Origin: Dyadobacter diqingensis
GTDB taxonomy: Bacteria > Bacteroidota > Bacteroidia > Cytophagales > Spirosomataceae
DNA: 64,000 nt
Direction: 5' to 3'
NCBI RefSeq assembly: GCF_024220585.1
Contig: NZ_JAMXKF010000002.1
Location: 505,392 to 569,391 of the forward strand
Below the pieces are notes generated by a model. It was not told the DNA's origin. It saw only the letters and a program-made list of their open reading frames with translations, and did not search any database. Positions 44,244 to 53,550 of this stretch are shown here, piece after piece (positions within the stretch are counted from its first letter, which is position 1; each line of letters begins with the position of its first letter). A program made the translations under genes and the position numbers.

Positions 44244-46271
44244 ATGAAAATACTATCCGGAATTTTTGTGCTGTTAATGATCACTACCCAGTGTTTTGCA
44301 CAAAAGTTGGGACAGAATCTCATCGATTCGCTGGTGAAAGAACTGCCAAAGCAGACAAATGATTCGTTAAAAATCCGGATGTTAAAACGGATTTCGGATG
44401 AGTATTTTTTTATAGATCCTGACCGGGCTATGCAATACAGTCGCACCGGGCTGCGCTATGCTGAAAAAGCAAAATGGAACCGTGCCATTGGCAATTTTTA
44501 CATGTCCATTGCCCGCGCATTCAGCGATAAGGGCAACTATGATTCCAGCATGGCCTACAACAATCGCGCATTGACAATTCACAAAAAAGCCAACGATAAA
44601 TTCAATATCGCCACCACGCTGAACAACATGGGTGCCGCGGAACAAAACTTCAATTCAGATTATCCCAAAGCGACAAAATATTATCTGGAGGCCTTAAAAA
44701 TAAGTGAAACGTTTAATGACAAACTTCTCAGCTCAGTCTGTTACGATAACCTTTCTCACATATTTTTTTATCAGGGAAACTATAAAAAGGCGCTGGATTA
44801 CGCCTTTAAAAGTTTAAAACTCAGAGAGGAAATTATCAAAGAAGACCCGTCCACTTCTCCCCGTGAAGTGGGTAATGCGCTGGCCAATATTGGAGCCATT
44901 TATACAGAAATTAAAGAAGAAACCAAGGCTCGCTCTTTTTACCAGAGAGCCGTTCCCATGCTTGAAAAATCCGGAAATCTGGAAGGTTTGGCCAAATCTT
45001 ATTCGAGCCTGGCGATTTTAGCAGGCACTGATGATGCTCTGAAACTGGCTTACGGCAAAAAGGCTGAAAAACTCTGGAACGAGGTAAATCCGATGCATCT
45101 GGATGCGGCCAACAATCTGGCGACGCTGGGTGTTGCTTATTTTGATCTTGCAAAAAAGGGTTCATCAAAAAATTCGGGGACTACCAAAAACGACTTACTT
45201 AACCGGGCCAGGAGTTATCTGGAAAAAGCCATTCGCATCAGTGACCAAAAAGGAGAAATCGGATCGAGGGCTTATTTCCTTGCCAATCTCTCTGAATTGC
45301 AGGCACTAACAGGTGATTACCGAAGTGCCTACATCAATTTCAGGACCTTTCAGTCGGTTCAGGATTCACTTTACTCGCAGGAAAGTAAAAATGAGATTGC
45401 GGAACTGGAAGGCAAGCGCGAAATTGAACTTCGCGATAAACAGATTGAAATCAATAAATTGGAACTGGAAGGGCAAAAAAAGTTACGGCTCGGGCTGATT
45501 GTCGGACTGGGATTGCTGACCATTATCGGGGCATTACTTTACTGGCAAAATCAGACCAAAAAACGGACCAACACAACCCTTTTACATCTGAACAGCGAAC
45601 TGGATGAGGCGAATAAAATCAAGGCCCGATTTTTTGCCATTCTAAGTCACGATCTGCGGAGTCCGGTTGCAAACCTGATCAATTTCCTGCACCTCCAAAA
45701 AGAAGAACCCGATTTGCTCACGCCCGAACTGGCCGAAATGCACCAGAAAAGGATCACGGAATCTGCCGAAGATCTGTTGGAAAACATGGAATCGATGCTG
45801 CTTTGGAGCAAAGGACAAATGCAGCATTTCAAACCGCAGGTCAAATCCATACCCGTGGAAGATCTTTTTAATTACATCAGAAAATTCTTTGCCGGTACCG
45901 GCAACGTATCGTTTCATTTCAACAATCCCGATAACCTGACGGTCGTGACCGATGAAGATTATCTGAAAACGATCATGCAAAACCTGACCAGCAATGCGAT
46001 CAAGGCACTTCGAAAAACACCTGATGCCAGCATTAAATGGGAGGCAAAACAGGAAAATGGCCAGATCATCCTGGCGATTCTCGACAATGGTCCGGGAGCA
46101 ACCGAGCAGCAGCTTCATGCACTTTACAGCGAAGACGAGGTATCCGGCTGCAAAACAGGTCTTGGTTTTTATCTGATAAGGGATTTGGCCAAAGCTATTT
46201 CCTGTAAGATTTCTGTTAAAACGAATGTCAGTACCGGGATGGAATTCCAGCTGACATTAAAAACAGTTTAG
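44244..46271 (+). CDS. TPR-containing sensor histidine kinase
   Basis: A 675-residue membrane kinase: signal peptide (to about QCFAQ), TPR repeats in the periplasm (about 50-370; ATTLNNMGAAEQNF, YDNLSHIFFYQGNYKKAL, NALANIGAIYTEI), a coiled linker, one TM helix (LGLIVGLGLLTIIGALLYW), then HisKA (phospho-His in FAILSHDLRSP) and HATPase (N box MQNLTSNAIKAL, GLGFYL lid). The HisKA type is unusual beside a LytTR regulator, since LytTR partners often have His_kinase domains. It should phosphorylate the preceding regulator. Confidence 0.87.
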   Translation: MKILSGIFVLLMITTQCFAQKLGQNLIDSLVKELPKQTNDSLKIRMLKRISDEYFFIDPDRAMQYSRTGLRYAEKAKWNRAIGNFYMSIARAFSDKGNYDSSMAYNNRALTIHKKANDKFNIATTLNNMGAAEQNFNSDYPKATKYYLEALKISETFNDKLLSSVCYDNLSHIFFYQGNYKKALDYAFKSLKLREEIIKEDPSTSPREVGNALANIGAIYTEIKEETKARSFYQRAVPMLEKSGNLEGLAKSYSSLAILAGTDDALKLAYGKKAEKLWNEVNPMHLDAANNLATLGVAYFDLAKKGSSKNSGTTKNDLLNRARSYLEKAIRISDQKGEIGSRAYFLANLSELQALTGDYRSAYINFRTFQSVQDSLYSQESKNEIAELEGKREIELRDKQIEINKLELEGQKKLRLGLIVGLGLLTIIGALLYWQNQTKKRTNTTLLHLNSELDEANKIKARFFAILSHDLRSPVANLINFLHLQKEEPDLLTPELAEMHQKRITESAEDLLENMESMLLWSKGQMQHFKPQVKSIPVEDLFNYIRKFFAGTGNVSFHFNNPDNLTVVTDEDYLKTIMQNLTSNAIKALRKTPDASIKWEAKQENGQIILAILDNGPGATEQQLHALYSEDEVSGCKTGLGFYLIRDLAKAISCKISVKTNVSTGMEFQLTLKTV

Positions 46272-46396
46272 TCACAAACAAAATCAATTAATTATTTGAA
46301 TATAAGTAAATTAACAAACGACCTTCTTGAATAATTTAAAATAATGAAATTTATCTGTATTCATTCTAAATAAAAGCACTAGTTTTGCAGGCTGAT

Positions 46397-46966
46397 ATGG
46401 AGAACGAAACGGAATTTAATGACTGGTATAGGATAACGCAGGGCGATGAAAAGGCCTTTATGCGCTTATACGAGACACATTATCAGGCACTATATTCTTT
46501 CGGTTTTCGCGTTTATCCGGACAAGGATCTGATCAAAGATACCATTCAGGAAGTCTTTTTTGAACTTTGGGCCAAAAGAACGGAGCTCTCCGTGGTCCAA
46601 AACCCAAAGGCGTACCTGGCCACCTTTCTCAAAAGGAAAATCCTCAAAGAACTCGAAAAAAAGTACATTTCATTATCTCCCGAACATATTCAGTCACTGG
46701 TGTTCGAACGCTCGTACGAAGATTTGTTAATCGAGCAGCAAACTGATTCCGCTTCAAGGGACCAGTTAAAAAAATCACTTGAACGGCTTACGCCCGGACA
46801 ACTGGAAATCATCCGGTTGAAATACTACGAACAGCTGGACTATGAGCAAATTGCGGAACAGCTTCAATTGCAGCCCCGGACCGTTTATAACAAAGTGTCA
46901 GAAGCACTAAAGACCCTGCGTCTGCATTTGAAAGTACTAAGCAGCCTTTTATTCTTTCTTTTTTAA
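46397..46966 (+). CDS. ECF RNA polymerase sigma factor
   Basis: A 189-residue sigma-70 family ECF factor. Region 2 (YETHYQALYSFGFRVYPDKDLIKDTIQEVFFELWAKR) and region 4 (LTPGQLEIIRLKYYEQLDYEQIAEQLQLQPRTVYNKV) are intact. The ATG at 46397 is preferred over a TTG at 46385. It is followed by a FecR-like anti-sigma factor and a SusC with an STN domain. This is the classical cell-surface signalling cascade in which ligand binding at the receptor frees the sigma factor. Confidence 0.88.
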   Translation: MENETEFNDWYRITQGDEKAFMRLYETHYQALYSFGFRVYPDKDLIKDTIQEVFFELWAKRTELSVVQNPKAYLATFLKRKILKELEKKYISLSPEHIQSLVFERSYEDLLIEQQTDSASRDQLKKSLERLTPGQLEIIRLKYYEQLDYEQIAEQLQLQPRTVYNKVSEALKTLRLHLKVLSSLLFFLF

Positions 46967-47110
46967 GTCGTTTCGTATCAAAACCAAGATACTGATATAC
47001 AGAGCCTTAACACCAACAAAACTCCTTTTCAAAATCTTTCTCTAAATAAAACCTAAAAAGATCCGGTAAAAAAAGCCGCTTTTCCGCACTGGTATGCAAA
47101 CAATACCAGT

Positions 47111-48118
47111 ATGGATTATCTCAACTACAAAGCCGAAGATTTTGCCGCAGATGAATCTTTCATCGCGTATCATCTTAAACGTGATCCGAAAGCGGTGGCT
47201 TTCTGGGAAAACTGGGGGCGTTTAAATCCCGAAAAGCTTGATGAAATAGCCGCCGCCGAGAGACTGATTGACATGCTTGCCATCCGACTGGCCCAAGACG
47301 AGTTTGATCTGGAAAAGCAAAAAATGCAATCCTTTATAACGGACAGGCAGGTTATCGCACTCACGCCCGCCAGAAAAAATTACTACTGGTCACTGGCCGC
47401 TTCGATCTTCCTGATCCTCAGCATCAGCGTTACTTTTTTATATAAACAACGTTTTCAAAACACTCCTGAGCTTGCCGTAGAATGGCTAAAGCACGAAAAC
47501 CCTGACGGTAAAAAATCCAGGGTCCGGCTTCCTGATGGCAGCGTTATTGTACTCAACGGCGGAAGTACGCTTCATTACCCAAAATCATTCTCATCAAAAA
47601 AACGTGAATTAAAGCTGGATGGCGAAGCCTATTTTTCAGTTGCTCACGATGCCAGCAGACCTTTTATTGTGCATGCAGGTGCGCTGAACACACAAGTACT
47701 GGGTACCGAATTTAACATTTCTGCTTACGATCCGGATAAAAACGTATCGGTTTCCCTTGTCAGGGGTAAGGTAAAAGTAACAACTGCTAACGATCAGGTC
47801 ATGCTGATGCCGGGCCAAAAGGTCAGTTACGACGCTTCGCAAAAAACGCTGAAAGAATCCGGGTTTGACATCGAGTCAGAAACCGGCTGGAAAGAAGATA
47901 AACTCGTTTTCAAAAATGCCGATTTTGCTGCCGTCGCCAAAGGAATCCAGCGGACGTATGGATATAAGCTGATCAATCAGAGTCCCGATAAAAACTGGAA
48001 TTATAACGGAACTTTCCATCAGCAATCGGTTATCCAGGTCATTGAAAACATCTGTTTTTCCAAACACCTGAAATACCGGATCAATAACAAAATCATCTAT
48101 TTAAGCGCAGAAAAATGA
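47111..48118 (+). CDS. FecR-family anti-sigma factor
   Basis: A 335-residue single-pass inner-membrane protein. The N-terminal cytoplasmic helices (about 1-90) bind the sigma factor, the TM helix is at about 92-112 (YYWSLAASIFLILSISVTFLY), then come the FecR beta-domain (HENPDGKKSRVRLPDGSVIVLNGGS, LDGEAYFSVAHD, VLGTEFNISAYD) and a C-terminal secretin-like domain (DFAAVAKGIQRTYGYKL) that contacts the STN of the receptor. Its stop overlaps the SusC start as ATGA at 48115-48118. Confidence 0.9.
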   Translation: MDYLNYKAEDFAADESFIAYHLKRDPKAVAFWENWGRLNPEKLDEIAAAERLIDMLAIRLAQDEFDLEKQKMQSFITDRQVIALTPARKNYYWSLAASIFLILSISVTFLYKQRFQNTPELAVEWLKHENPDGKKSRVRLPDGSVIVLNGGSTLHYPKSFSSKKRELKLDGEAYFSVAHDASRPFIVHAGALNTQVLGTEFNISAYDPDKNVSVSLVRGKVKVTTANDQVMLMPGQKVSYDASQKTLKESGFDIESETGWKEDKLVFKNADFAAVAKGIQRTYGYKLINQSPDKNWNYNGTFHQQSVIQVIENICFSKHLKYRINNKIIYLSAEK

Positions 48119-51100
48119 GAAGCGATTTATACAAATATGTGTGTCTGATCGGTTTGTGTTTATTGCTCATTCATCCCGTCCGAAGCCAGCATTTGGCCAT
48201 AAAATTAAACAAAGGCACGTTAGCAGATATTTTCTCGGAAATAGAAAAACAGGCAAACGTCCATTTCAACTATGATGCCGGAGAAATAAACCTGCGCAAA
48301 CGCTACGATTTTGTCCACAAGGGAAGTTTAACCGGAGCACTCAACGATCTGGCCAACACCGCCGAGCTGACCTTTCGCCTCGAAGGAAACCGGATTTTGG
48401 TCAGGACCGCTTCCAGGCGCCTCGTTAACGGGACTGTTACCGATAAGGAATCGGGGGAAAGTTTGCCCGGGGTAACGGTCCGGATTTCAAATGGGAAAGT
48501 GCTTGCCATAACCGATTTATCAGGTAAGTTCAGCGGGGTCATCACGGCTAACGATCTCTCCAAAACGCAGCTTGAATTCAAAATGGTAGGTATGAAAACC
48601 TTCGTTTCGTCACCACTTGGGGACCGAAATGTGATAAACGTCTCATTGGAAACTGATTTTCAGCAAATGGACGAGGTTGTCGTCACGAACGCCTATACAA
48701 ACGGCACGCCAAAGGAGGAAGTCGTCGGAAGCATTTCCCAGATAACAGCAAAACAGTTACAGGTAAACCGCCCAATCGAAAGTCTGGATAAAATGCTGGA
48801 AGGGCTCGCAGCCGGTGTGTACGTGGAGCCGAGTACAGGACTTGGTACGCCCGTGAAAATCAACATCCGCGGGCAGGGAACGCTGACGCCCATTGGCAGC
48901 GGCAGAACGACTTCCACGCAACCTCTTTTTGTTATTGACGGGATTCCGGTACAGGAGCAAAAAGTCGGTGATGCCACGGGAAACTTCAATGGCGAGACAT
49001 TGCTGAACCCGATTGCCGGAATCAATCCGCAGGATATCGCATCGATTTCGATTCTGAAAGATGCATCGGCAACGACGATTTATGGAGCGAACGCCGCGAA
49101 TGGCGTTATCATCATCACGACCAAATCAGGACGGGAGGGCAAAACAACGGGCAACATCGCCTATTCCTCCGGTGTGTCTACTTTCGTTAACCGCATGAAG
49201 CTGCTAAGCGGGCCGCAATATTACATCCTGAAAAAGGAGGCATTGCTAAACGACGGATTCACCGAATCTCAGGCTGCACAGCAAGCCGGAAGCGCCACGC
49301 AAAATACTGACTGGCTTGGACTGACCAACCGAAATGCCACCTATAACAACATCAACGCGGACCTGTCGGGCGGAAAAAACGGGCTAACTTACCGTTTCTC
49401 CACCGGCTACCGAAACCAGCAGGGAGGCTCCATTGGCAACAACCTGCAACAGATGAACCTCAGCCTGAAAGTAAACAATATCGTTTCTGAAAAATTCAAA
49501 TTCGGAATAACCCTGTCCCCTTCCCTGTTGGTAAAAAACGGCTTGGACAATTATGAAAACGACGCCTATCTCCCGCCCAATCTTGCACCTTATGATGCCG
49601 AGGGGAATTTCACCGAACTATTGAGAATTCCAAATCCGCTCGCTGTTTTGGCACAGAACGAAGATAAAAGCAATAAGCTGGCTTTTAACGGAAATGCCAA
49701 CCTGCATTATTCCGTGACACCGGACCTGACCATTTCGGGAACGATCGGTACTAATTATCTTCAGGGGAAACAAACGATTTACAAATCTGCCAAAAATGCA
49801 ACCGGAAACAGCACGAACGGAAACCTGAAAATTTTTGACCGGCAGACTTTTGGCTGGCTCGGTTATCTTCAGGGAAATTACAACAAGACTTTTTCCGGCA
49901 AACACAGTGTCAATATTCTGGCTGGTTATGAAGTAAAAGACGAAAAAACGGTTTTACTCGGAGGTTCCGGTTTAGGGTTTTCCTATGACCGTATCCGTGA
50001 ACTGAGCCAGGCAACCACCCGTACCTCCTTTTCATCCAAACAGGAAGATGCGACCATCTCCTATTACGGACAGGCCGGTTATGATTTTGCAAAAAAATAT
50101 TTTCTGACGGCCAGTATCCGTTCCGATCAGTCGTCCATCTTTGGCAACGACCGGCAAGTAGCTGTTAACTCGGCCGTAGGACTGGGATGGATTCTTTCCA
50201 AAGAGGCTTTTTTACAGGAAAACAAAACCCTCACTTTTTTAAAATTGCGGGCCAGTTATGGTTCAACCGGGAATTCCCGCATTGGATCCTATGCCGCCCG
50301 AGGCCTCTATAATTTCAGCTACGGAAATTACAATGGCGAAGTAGCAGCAATCCCTGATGGCGCCGCAGCTCCAAACCCGGATCTGGGCTGGGAGAAAAAC
50401 TTCAAGTTAAACACGGGTCTTGACGTTACATTTTTTGACAAAATATCTTTAACCGTTGAGTATTACAACCACACCATTCGGGACCTGATTTCCAATATCG
50501 CCGTTCCTCAGGAAACTGGTTTTACGACAATTTCAGCCAACACCGGCACCATGCGAAACGAGGGCCTGGACCTTTCCGTGCAGACTGTCTTTTTTGAAAA
50601 ACAGGATTTCAACTGGCGGTCTGTGTTCGTAATGGGCTTTAATAAAAACAAAATCCTGAAATACAATAACGGACTGACAACGCTCTATGCCAGCACCGAA
50701 TCCACCACAGGCGAACCTAATGTTGCAACGAAAGAAGGATATAGTACCTCCGCGATCTGGGGAGTCAAATGGGCCGGCGTGAATCCGGAAACAGGTCAGG
50801 AGCAATTTTACGCACCGGACGGATCCATTGTCGACCGGACGACCATCCGTACCTACCCGGCATCAAGCTGGGTTAAGCTCGGCGACGGCCTGCCTAAGGC
50901 ACAGGGCAGTTGGATCAACACCTTGTCGTACAAAAATTTTTCCATGACACTGAACATCCTGTATTCGCTGGGTGAGAGTTTTATGCAGTCGACCAGATAT
51001 TACGCTGACGGACTTAACCTGCAAAATACCAACATGAACATCAACCTGATCGATCGGTGGCAGAAAGCGGGCGATGTAGCGCCCGTTTCGAAGTTGTCAA

Positions 51101-51366
51101 TTGAAAAAAGACTTGTCAAAAACTCTTCGAGATATCTCCATGACCTGACCAATATCAAATTGTCAAACGTGACGCTGAATTATCAGTTGCCCAAAACAAT
51201 AACCCAGCGCCTGAAAATGAAACAAATGTCGGCTTACCTGAATGCCACCAATCTTGCCTACTGGTATAAAGAGAAAAGTCCCGAGGGCAGAAACGGAATC
51301 CGCGAAATCAGGTTTACCACACCGGAAACCAGGACGATTACCATTGGAATCAACATCGGTATCTAA
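48115..51366 (+). CDS. SusC/RagA-family transducer receptor with STN domain
   Basis: A 1083-residue TonB-dependent receptor. After the signal peptide (to about RSQ) comes an STN domain (about 25-95; LADIFSEIEKQANVHFNYDAG), the signalling module that touches FecR. A carboxypeptidase-D-like domain (LVNGTVTDKESGESLPGVTVRI), a plug (SISILKDASATTIYGANAANGVIIITTKSG) and a barrel ending TRTITIGINIGI follow. STN plus the upstream sigma/FecR pair marks it as a transducer whose own ligand induces the locus. Its partner is the SusD gene 20 bp downstream. Ligand is unknown. Confidence 0.92.
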   Translation: MRSDLYKYVCLIGLCLLLIHPVRSQHLAIKLNKGTLADIFSEIEKQANVHFNYDAGEINLRKRYDFVHKGSLTGALNDLANTAELTFRLEGNRILVRTASRRLVNGTVTDKESGESLPGVTVRISNGKVLAITDLSGKFSGVITANDLSKTQLEFKMVGMKTFVSSPLGDRNVINVSLETDFQQMDEVVVTNAYTNGTPKEEVVGSISQITAKQLQVNRPIESLDKMLEGLAAGVYVEPSTGLGTPVKINIRGQGTLTPIGSGRTTSTQPLFVIDGIPVQEQKVGDATGNFNGETLLNPIAGINPQDIASISILKDASATTIYGANAANGVIIITTKSGREGKTTGNIAYSSGVSTFVNRMKLLSGPQYYILKKEALLNDGFTESQAAQQAGSATQNTDWLGLTNRNATYNNINADLSGGKNGLTYRFSTGYRNQQGGSIGNNLQQMNLSLKVNNIVSEKFKFGITLSPSLLVKNGLDNYENDAYLPPNLAPYDAEGNFTELLRIPNPLAVLAQNEDKSNKLAFNGNANLHYSVTPDLTISGTIGTNYLQGKQTIYKSAKNATGNSTNGNLKIFDRQTFGWLGYLQGNYNKTFSGKHSVNILAGYEVKDEKTVLLGGSGLGFSYDRIRELSQATTRTSFSSKQEDATISYYGQAGYDFAKKYFLTASIRSDQSSIFGNDRQVAVNSAVGLGWILSKEAFLQENKTLTFLKLRASYGSTGNSRIGSYAARGLYNFSYGNYNGEVAAIPDGAAAPNPDLGWEKNFKLNTGLDVTFFDKISLTVEYYNHTIRDLISNIAVPQETGFTTISANTGTMRNEGLDLSVQTVFFEKQDFNWRSVFVMGFNKNKILKYNNGLTTLYASTESTTGEPNVATKEGYSTSAIWGVKWAGVNPETGQEQFYAPDGSIVDRTTIRTYPASSWVKLGDGLPKAQGSWINTLSYKNFSMTLNILYSLGESFMQSTRYYADGLNLQNTNMNINLIDRWQKAGDVAPVSKLSIEKRLVKNSSRYLHDLTNIKLSNVTLNYQLPKTITQRLKMKQMSAYLNATNLAYWYKEKSPEGRNGIREIRFTTPETRTITIGINIGI

Positions 51367-51386
51367 TCCGGTTTAACGATAGTTAT

Positions 51387-52823
51387 ATGAAAAACATCAC
51401 GACATATCTGCTTCCGCTACTGTTGACAGTCCTTACCGGATGCCAGAATTTGCTGGATAAGGAGCCGCAGAACAAGATTTCACTGGAAGAAACTTTTCAG
51501 GATTTTGAAGCGGCTAAGGTAGCCATGACAGGTGCTTACGGTTCCCTTTTTGAAACCGCATACCTCAACGGGAACCGCTTACTTTATCCTGATATTGCAG
51601 GCGGCAACGTAAAATATGCACGGATCAGCAACGTAGCCCTCAGCGACGTTTACTTTTTCGCAGCCGATCCGGACGCGGGTGACATGAACAACACCTATAC
51701 CCAGCTTTATGCGATCCTGAACAATTTAAACAACATCATTTCCAACGTGCCTGCGATTAGCAACGGCACCGAAAAGACAAAAAATCGTCTGGTGGCGGAG
51801 GCGACTGCGTTACGCGCCATGATTCATTTCGATTTGCTGTTGCTATATGCCCAGCCTTATCAATACACGGCTGACGCCTCCCATCCGGGAATTGTCCTGA
51901 ATCTCAAACCCATTCTACTCGCTGAGTCAATCCGCGCGCGTTCAACCGTTGCTGCCTGTTACGACGCCATTGTGAATGATCTGAATGAAGCAATAACATT
52001 GTTCGATAACAGTACGCCCGTTTTCACCGCTGGCAATGCCAAAAACTACATGAACCCGGCTTCTGTAAAAGCCTTGCTGGCGAGAGTTTATCTGCAAAAA
52101 GGATCCTGGCAACTTGCTCACAACTATGCCGACGAAGTCATCAAAAGCGGGTCATTTAAACTGTATTCGAATGCAGAATATGTTAATGCATGGACCCAGA
52201 AAAATACATCGGAAGCGATTTTCGAGGTTTCAGTCCCCAACGCTACTTCCGGAACCAGTCTTGGAAGTTATTTTGACATCACAACGGTGAACGCATCGCC
52301 GAGTACTTTGCAAATGGCGGCCACAAACGATCTTCTGGATCTGTACACAACGACCGACGTACGAAACCGTGACAGCTTTTATGCAAAACAAACCATTGAC
52401 GGAACATCATTCAGTTTCTGTAAAAAATACCCCACCGGAGGTACATTGGCCACAGGAATTAAGGTGCTCAGGATTTCAGAAATGTTCCTGATCAGGGCCG
52501 AAGCGGCAGCGGAACTTGGAAACCTTACGCAGGCTAACCTCGATCTGAACACCATTGCTCAAAGAGCTGACCCGAAAGCTGCTTCCGAAAACAGTGCAGA
52601 CAAACAGACTGTTATCAACCGAATTTTACTGGAAAGACGCAAGGAACTCAACTACGAAGGGTTTTTGCTGTTCGACCTCTCACGCCGCAAACAGGATTTG
52701 ACCCGAACGGATTGCAGCGCGCCAACCTGCAGTTTCAAATACCCATCCCCTTATTACATCCTCCCGCTGCCGGCTGCCACCGTATTGGTAAACCCGATGA
52801 TCAGCCAGAACCCGGGATATTAG
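51387..52823 (+). CDS. SusD/RagB-family lipoprotein
   Basis: A 478-residue lipoprotein (lipobox LTGC) with the SusD fold: NLLDKEPQNKISLEETFQDFEAAKVAMTGAYGSL, helices such as LVAEATALRAMIHFDLLLLYAQPYQY, and the late RILLERRKELNYEGFLLFDLSRRKQDL and YYILPLP. SusD proteins form the outer lid of the SusC transporter upstream. It belongs to the sigma/FecR/SusC operon. The mature protein is shorter than many glycan-type SusDs, and no CAZyme gene lies nearby, so the ligand need not be a glycan. Confidence 0.88.
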   Translation: MKNITTYLLPLLLTVLTGCQNLLDKEPQNKISLEETFQDFEAAKVAMTGAYGSLFETAYLNGNRLLYPDIAGGNVKYARISNVALSDVYFFAADPDAGDMNNTYTQLYAILNNLNNIISNVPAISNGTEKTKNRLVAEATALRAMIHFDLLLLYAQPYQYTADASHPGIVLNLKPILLAESIRARSTVAACYDAIVNDLNEAITLFDNSTPVFTAGNAKNYMNPASVKALLARVYLQKGSWQLAHNYADEVIKSGSFKLYSNAEYVNAWTQKNTSEAIFEVSVPNATSGTSLGSYFDITTVNASPSTLQMAATNDLLDLYTTTDVRNRDSFYAKQTIDGTSFSFCKKYPTGGTLATGIKVLRISEMFLIRAEAAAELGNLTQANLDLNTIAQRADPKAASENSADKQTVINRILLERRKELNYEGFLLFDLSRRKQDLTRTDCSAPTCSFKYPSPYYILPLPAATVLVNPMISQNPGY

Positions 52824-52864
52824 CATCAGACTTTTCAATTTTAATCATTACAAAAACCATACAA

Positions 52865-53491
52865 ATGAAAATCAATAAATTAATTCCGTTAGCCTTCGTT
52901 GCGCTTTTTTTCGCTACCGCATGCTCAGATTCTGAAAGTAACCCGACTCCGGTTGTTGAAGAAAAACCGGCAGAAGCCTCGGCCAAAGTGATCGAAACTT
53001 TTCACAAAAGTGATGCTTACTACCAGTTAAATGTTTACCGCTACGATTCAACTGCCAGCAAATGGACTGCAAAAATCGGTTCGCATTTCTCAACCATTCC
53101 GCAGAATGAGCCGAGTTATCTCGGTTTTACCAACCCTTATGTAAAAGAAAGCGGAGTAAACCTGTTTGGCATGACCACGATTTACGCGGACACATTGGGA
53201 ACAAGTAACATCAAGGAAGCAAGAATTAATGCAGAAAAGGTTTTGCAGTTTTTCCCGGACGCGACCGCAGCCAAAAAGGGAACCGTTAAAGTTGTTGCCC
53301 AGAATATTGTGATGACTAAAAAAAGTGGCAATCCGGCGACCATCTCAATCGGTATCAGTGGGCAGGGTACGTACGACGAAGAAACGAAGGTGATCGATCT
53401 GACGGTTTATTTCAACGAAAATTCCATCGGGGGAAAATCGTCTGTTGCGCGCAAATACAAACTGAGTGTTGACGCCTTAACACTTAACTAA
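52865..53491 (+). CDS. Lipoprotein of unknown function in SusCD/peroxidase operon
   Basis: A 208-residue lipoprotein (FFATAC lipobox) with a Glu/Pro-rich linker. The mature domain is beta-rich (YYQLNVYRYDSTASKW, INAEKVLQFFPDATAAKKGTVKVVAQNIVMTKKSG, ISIGISGQGTYDEETKVIDLTVYFNENS). No family was recognised. The frame is open from 52712 inside SusD, but the ATG at 52865 gives a proper signal peptide. It lies between SusD and the cytochrome c peroxidase in one transcription unit, so it may help in ligand capture or redox processing. Confidence 0.75.
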   Translation: MKINKLIPLAFVALFFATACSDSESNPTPVVEEKPAEASAKVIETFHKSDAYYQLNVYRYDSTASKWTAKIGSHFSTIPQNEPSYLGFTNPYVKESGVNLFGMTTIYADTLGTSNIKEARINAEKVLQFFPDATAAKKGTVKVVAQNIVMTKKSGNPATISIGISGQGTYDEETKVIDLTVYFNENSIGGKSSVARKYKLSVDALTLN

Positions 53492-53550
53492 TTTTCATTG
53501 TGAGCCAGCTGAGTGCCTTTCGCGCTTGGCTGACTTTATTCCATCGAACC

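Noticed and set aside
46380..46387. TAGTTTTG as the promoter of the ECF sigma gene
   Set aside because: It matches TAnnTTTG but is only about 10 bp from the ATG, with no -33 partner, so a leaderless start would be required.
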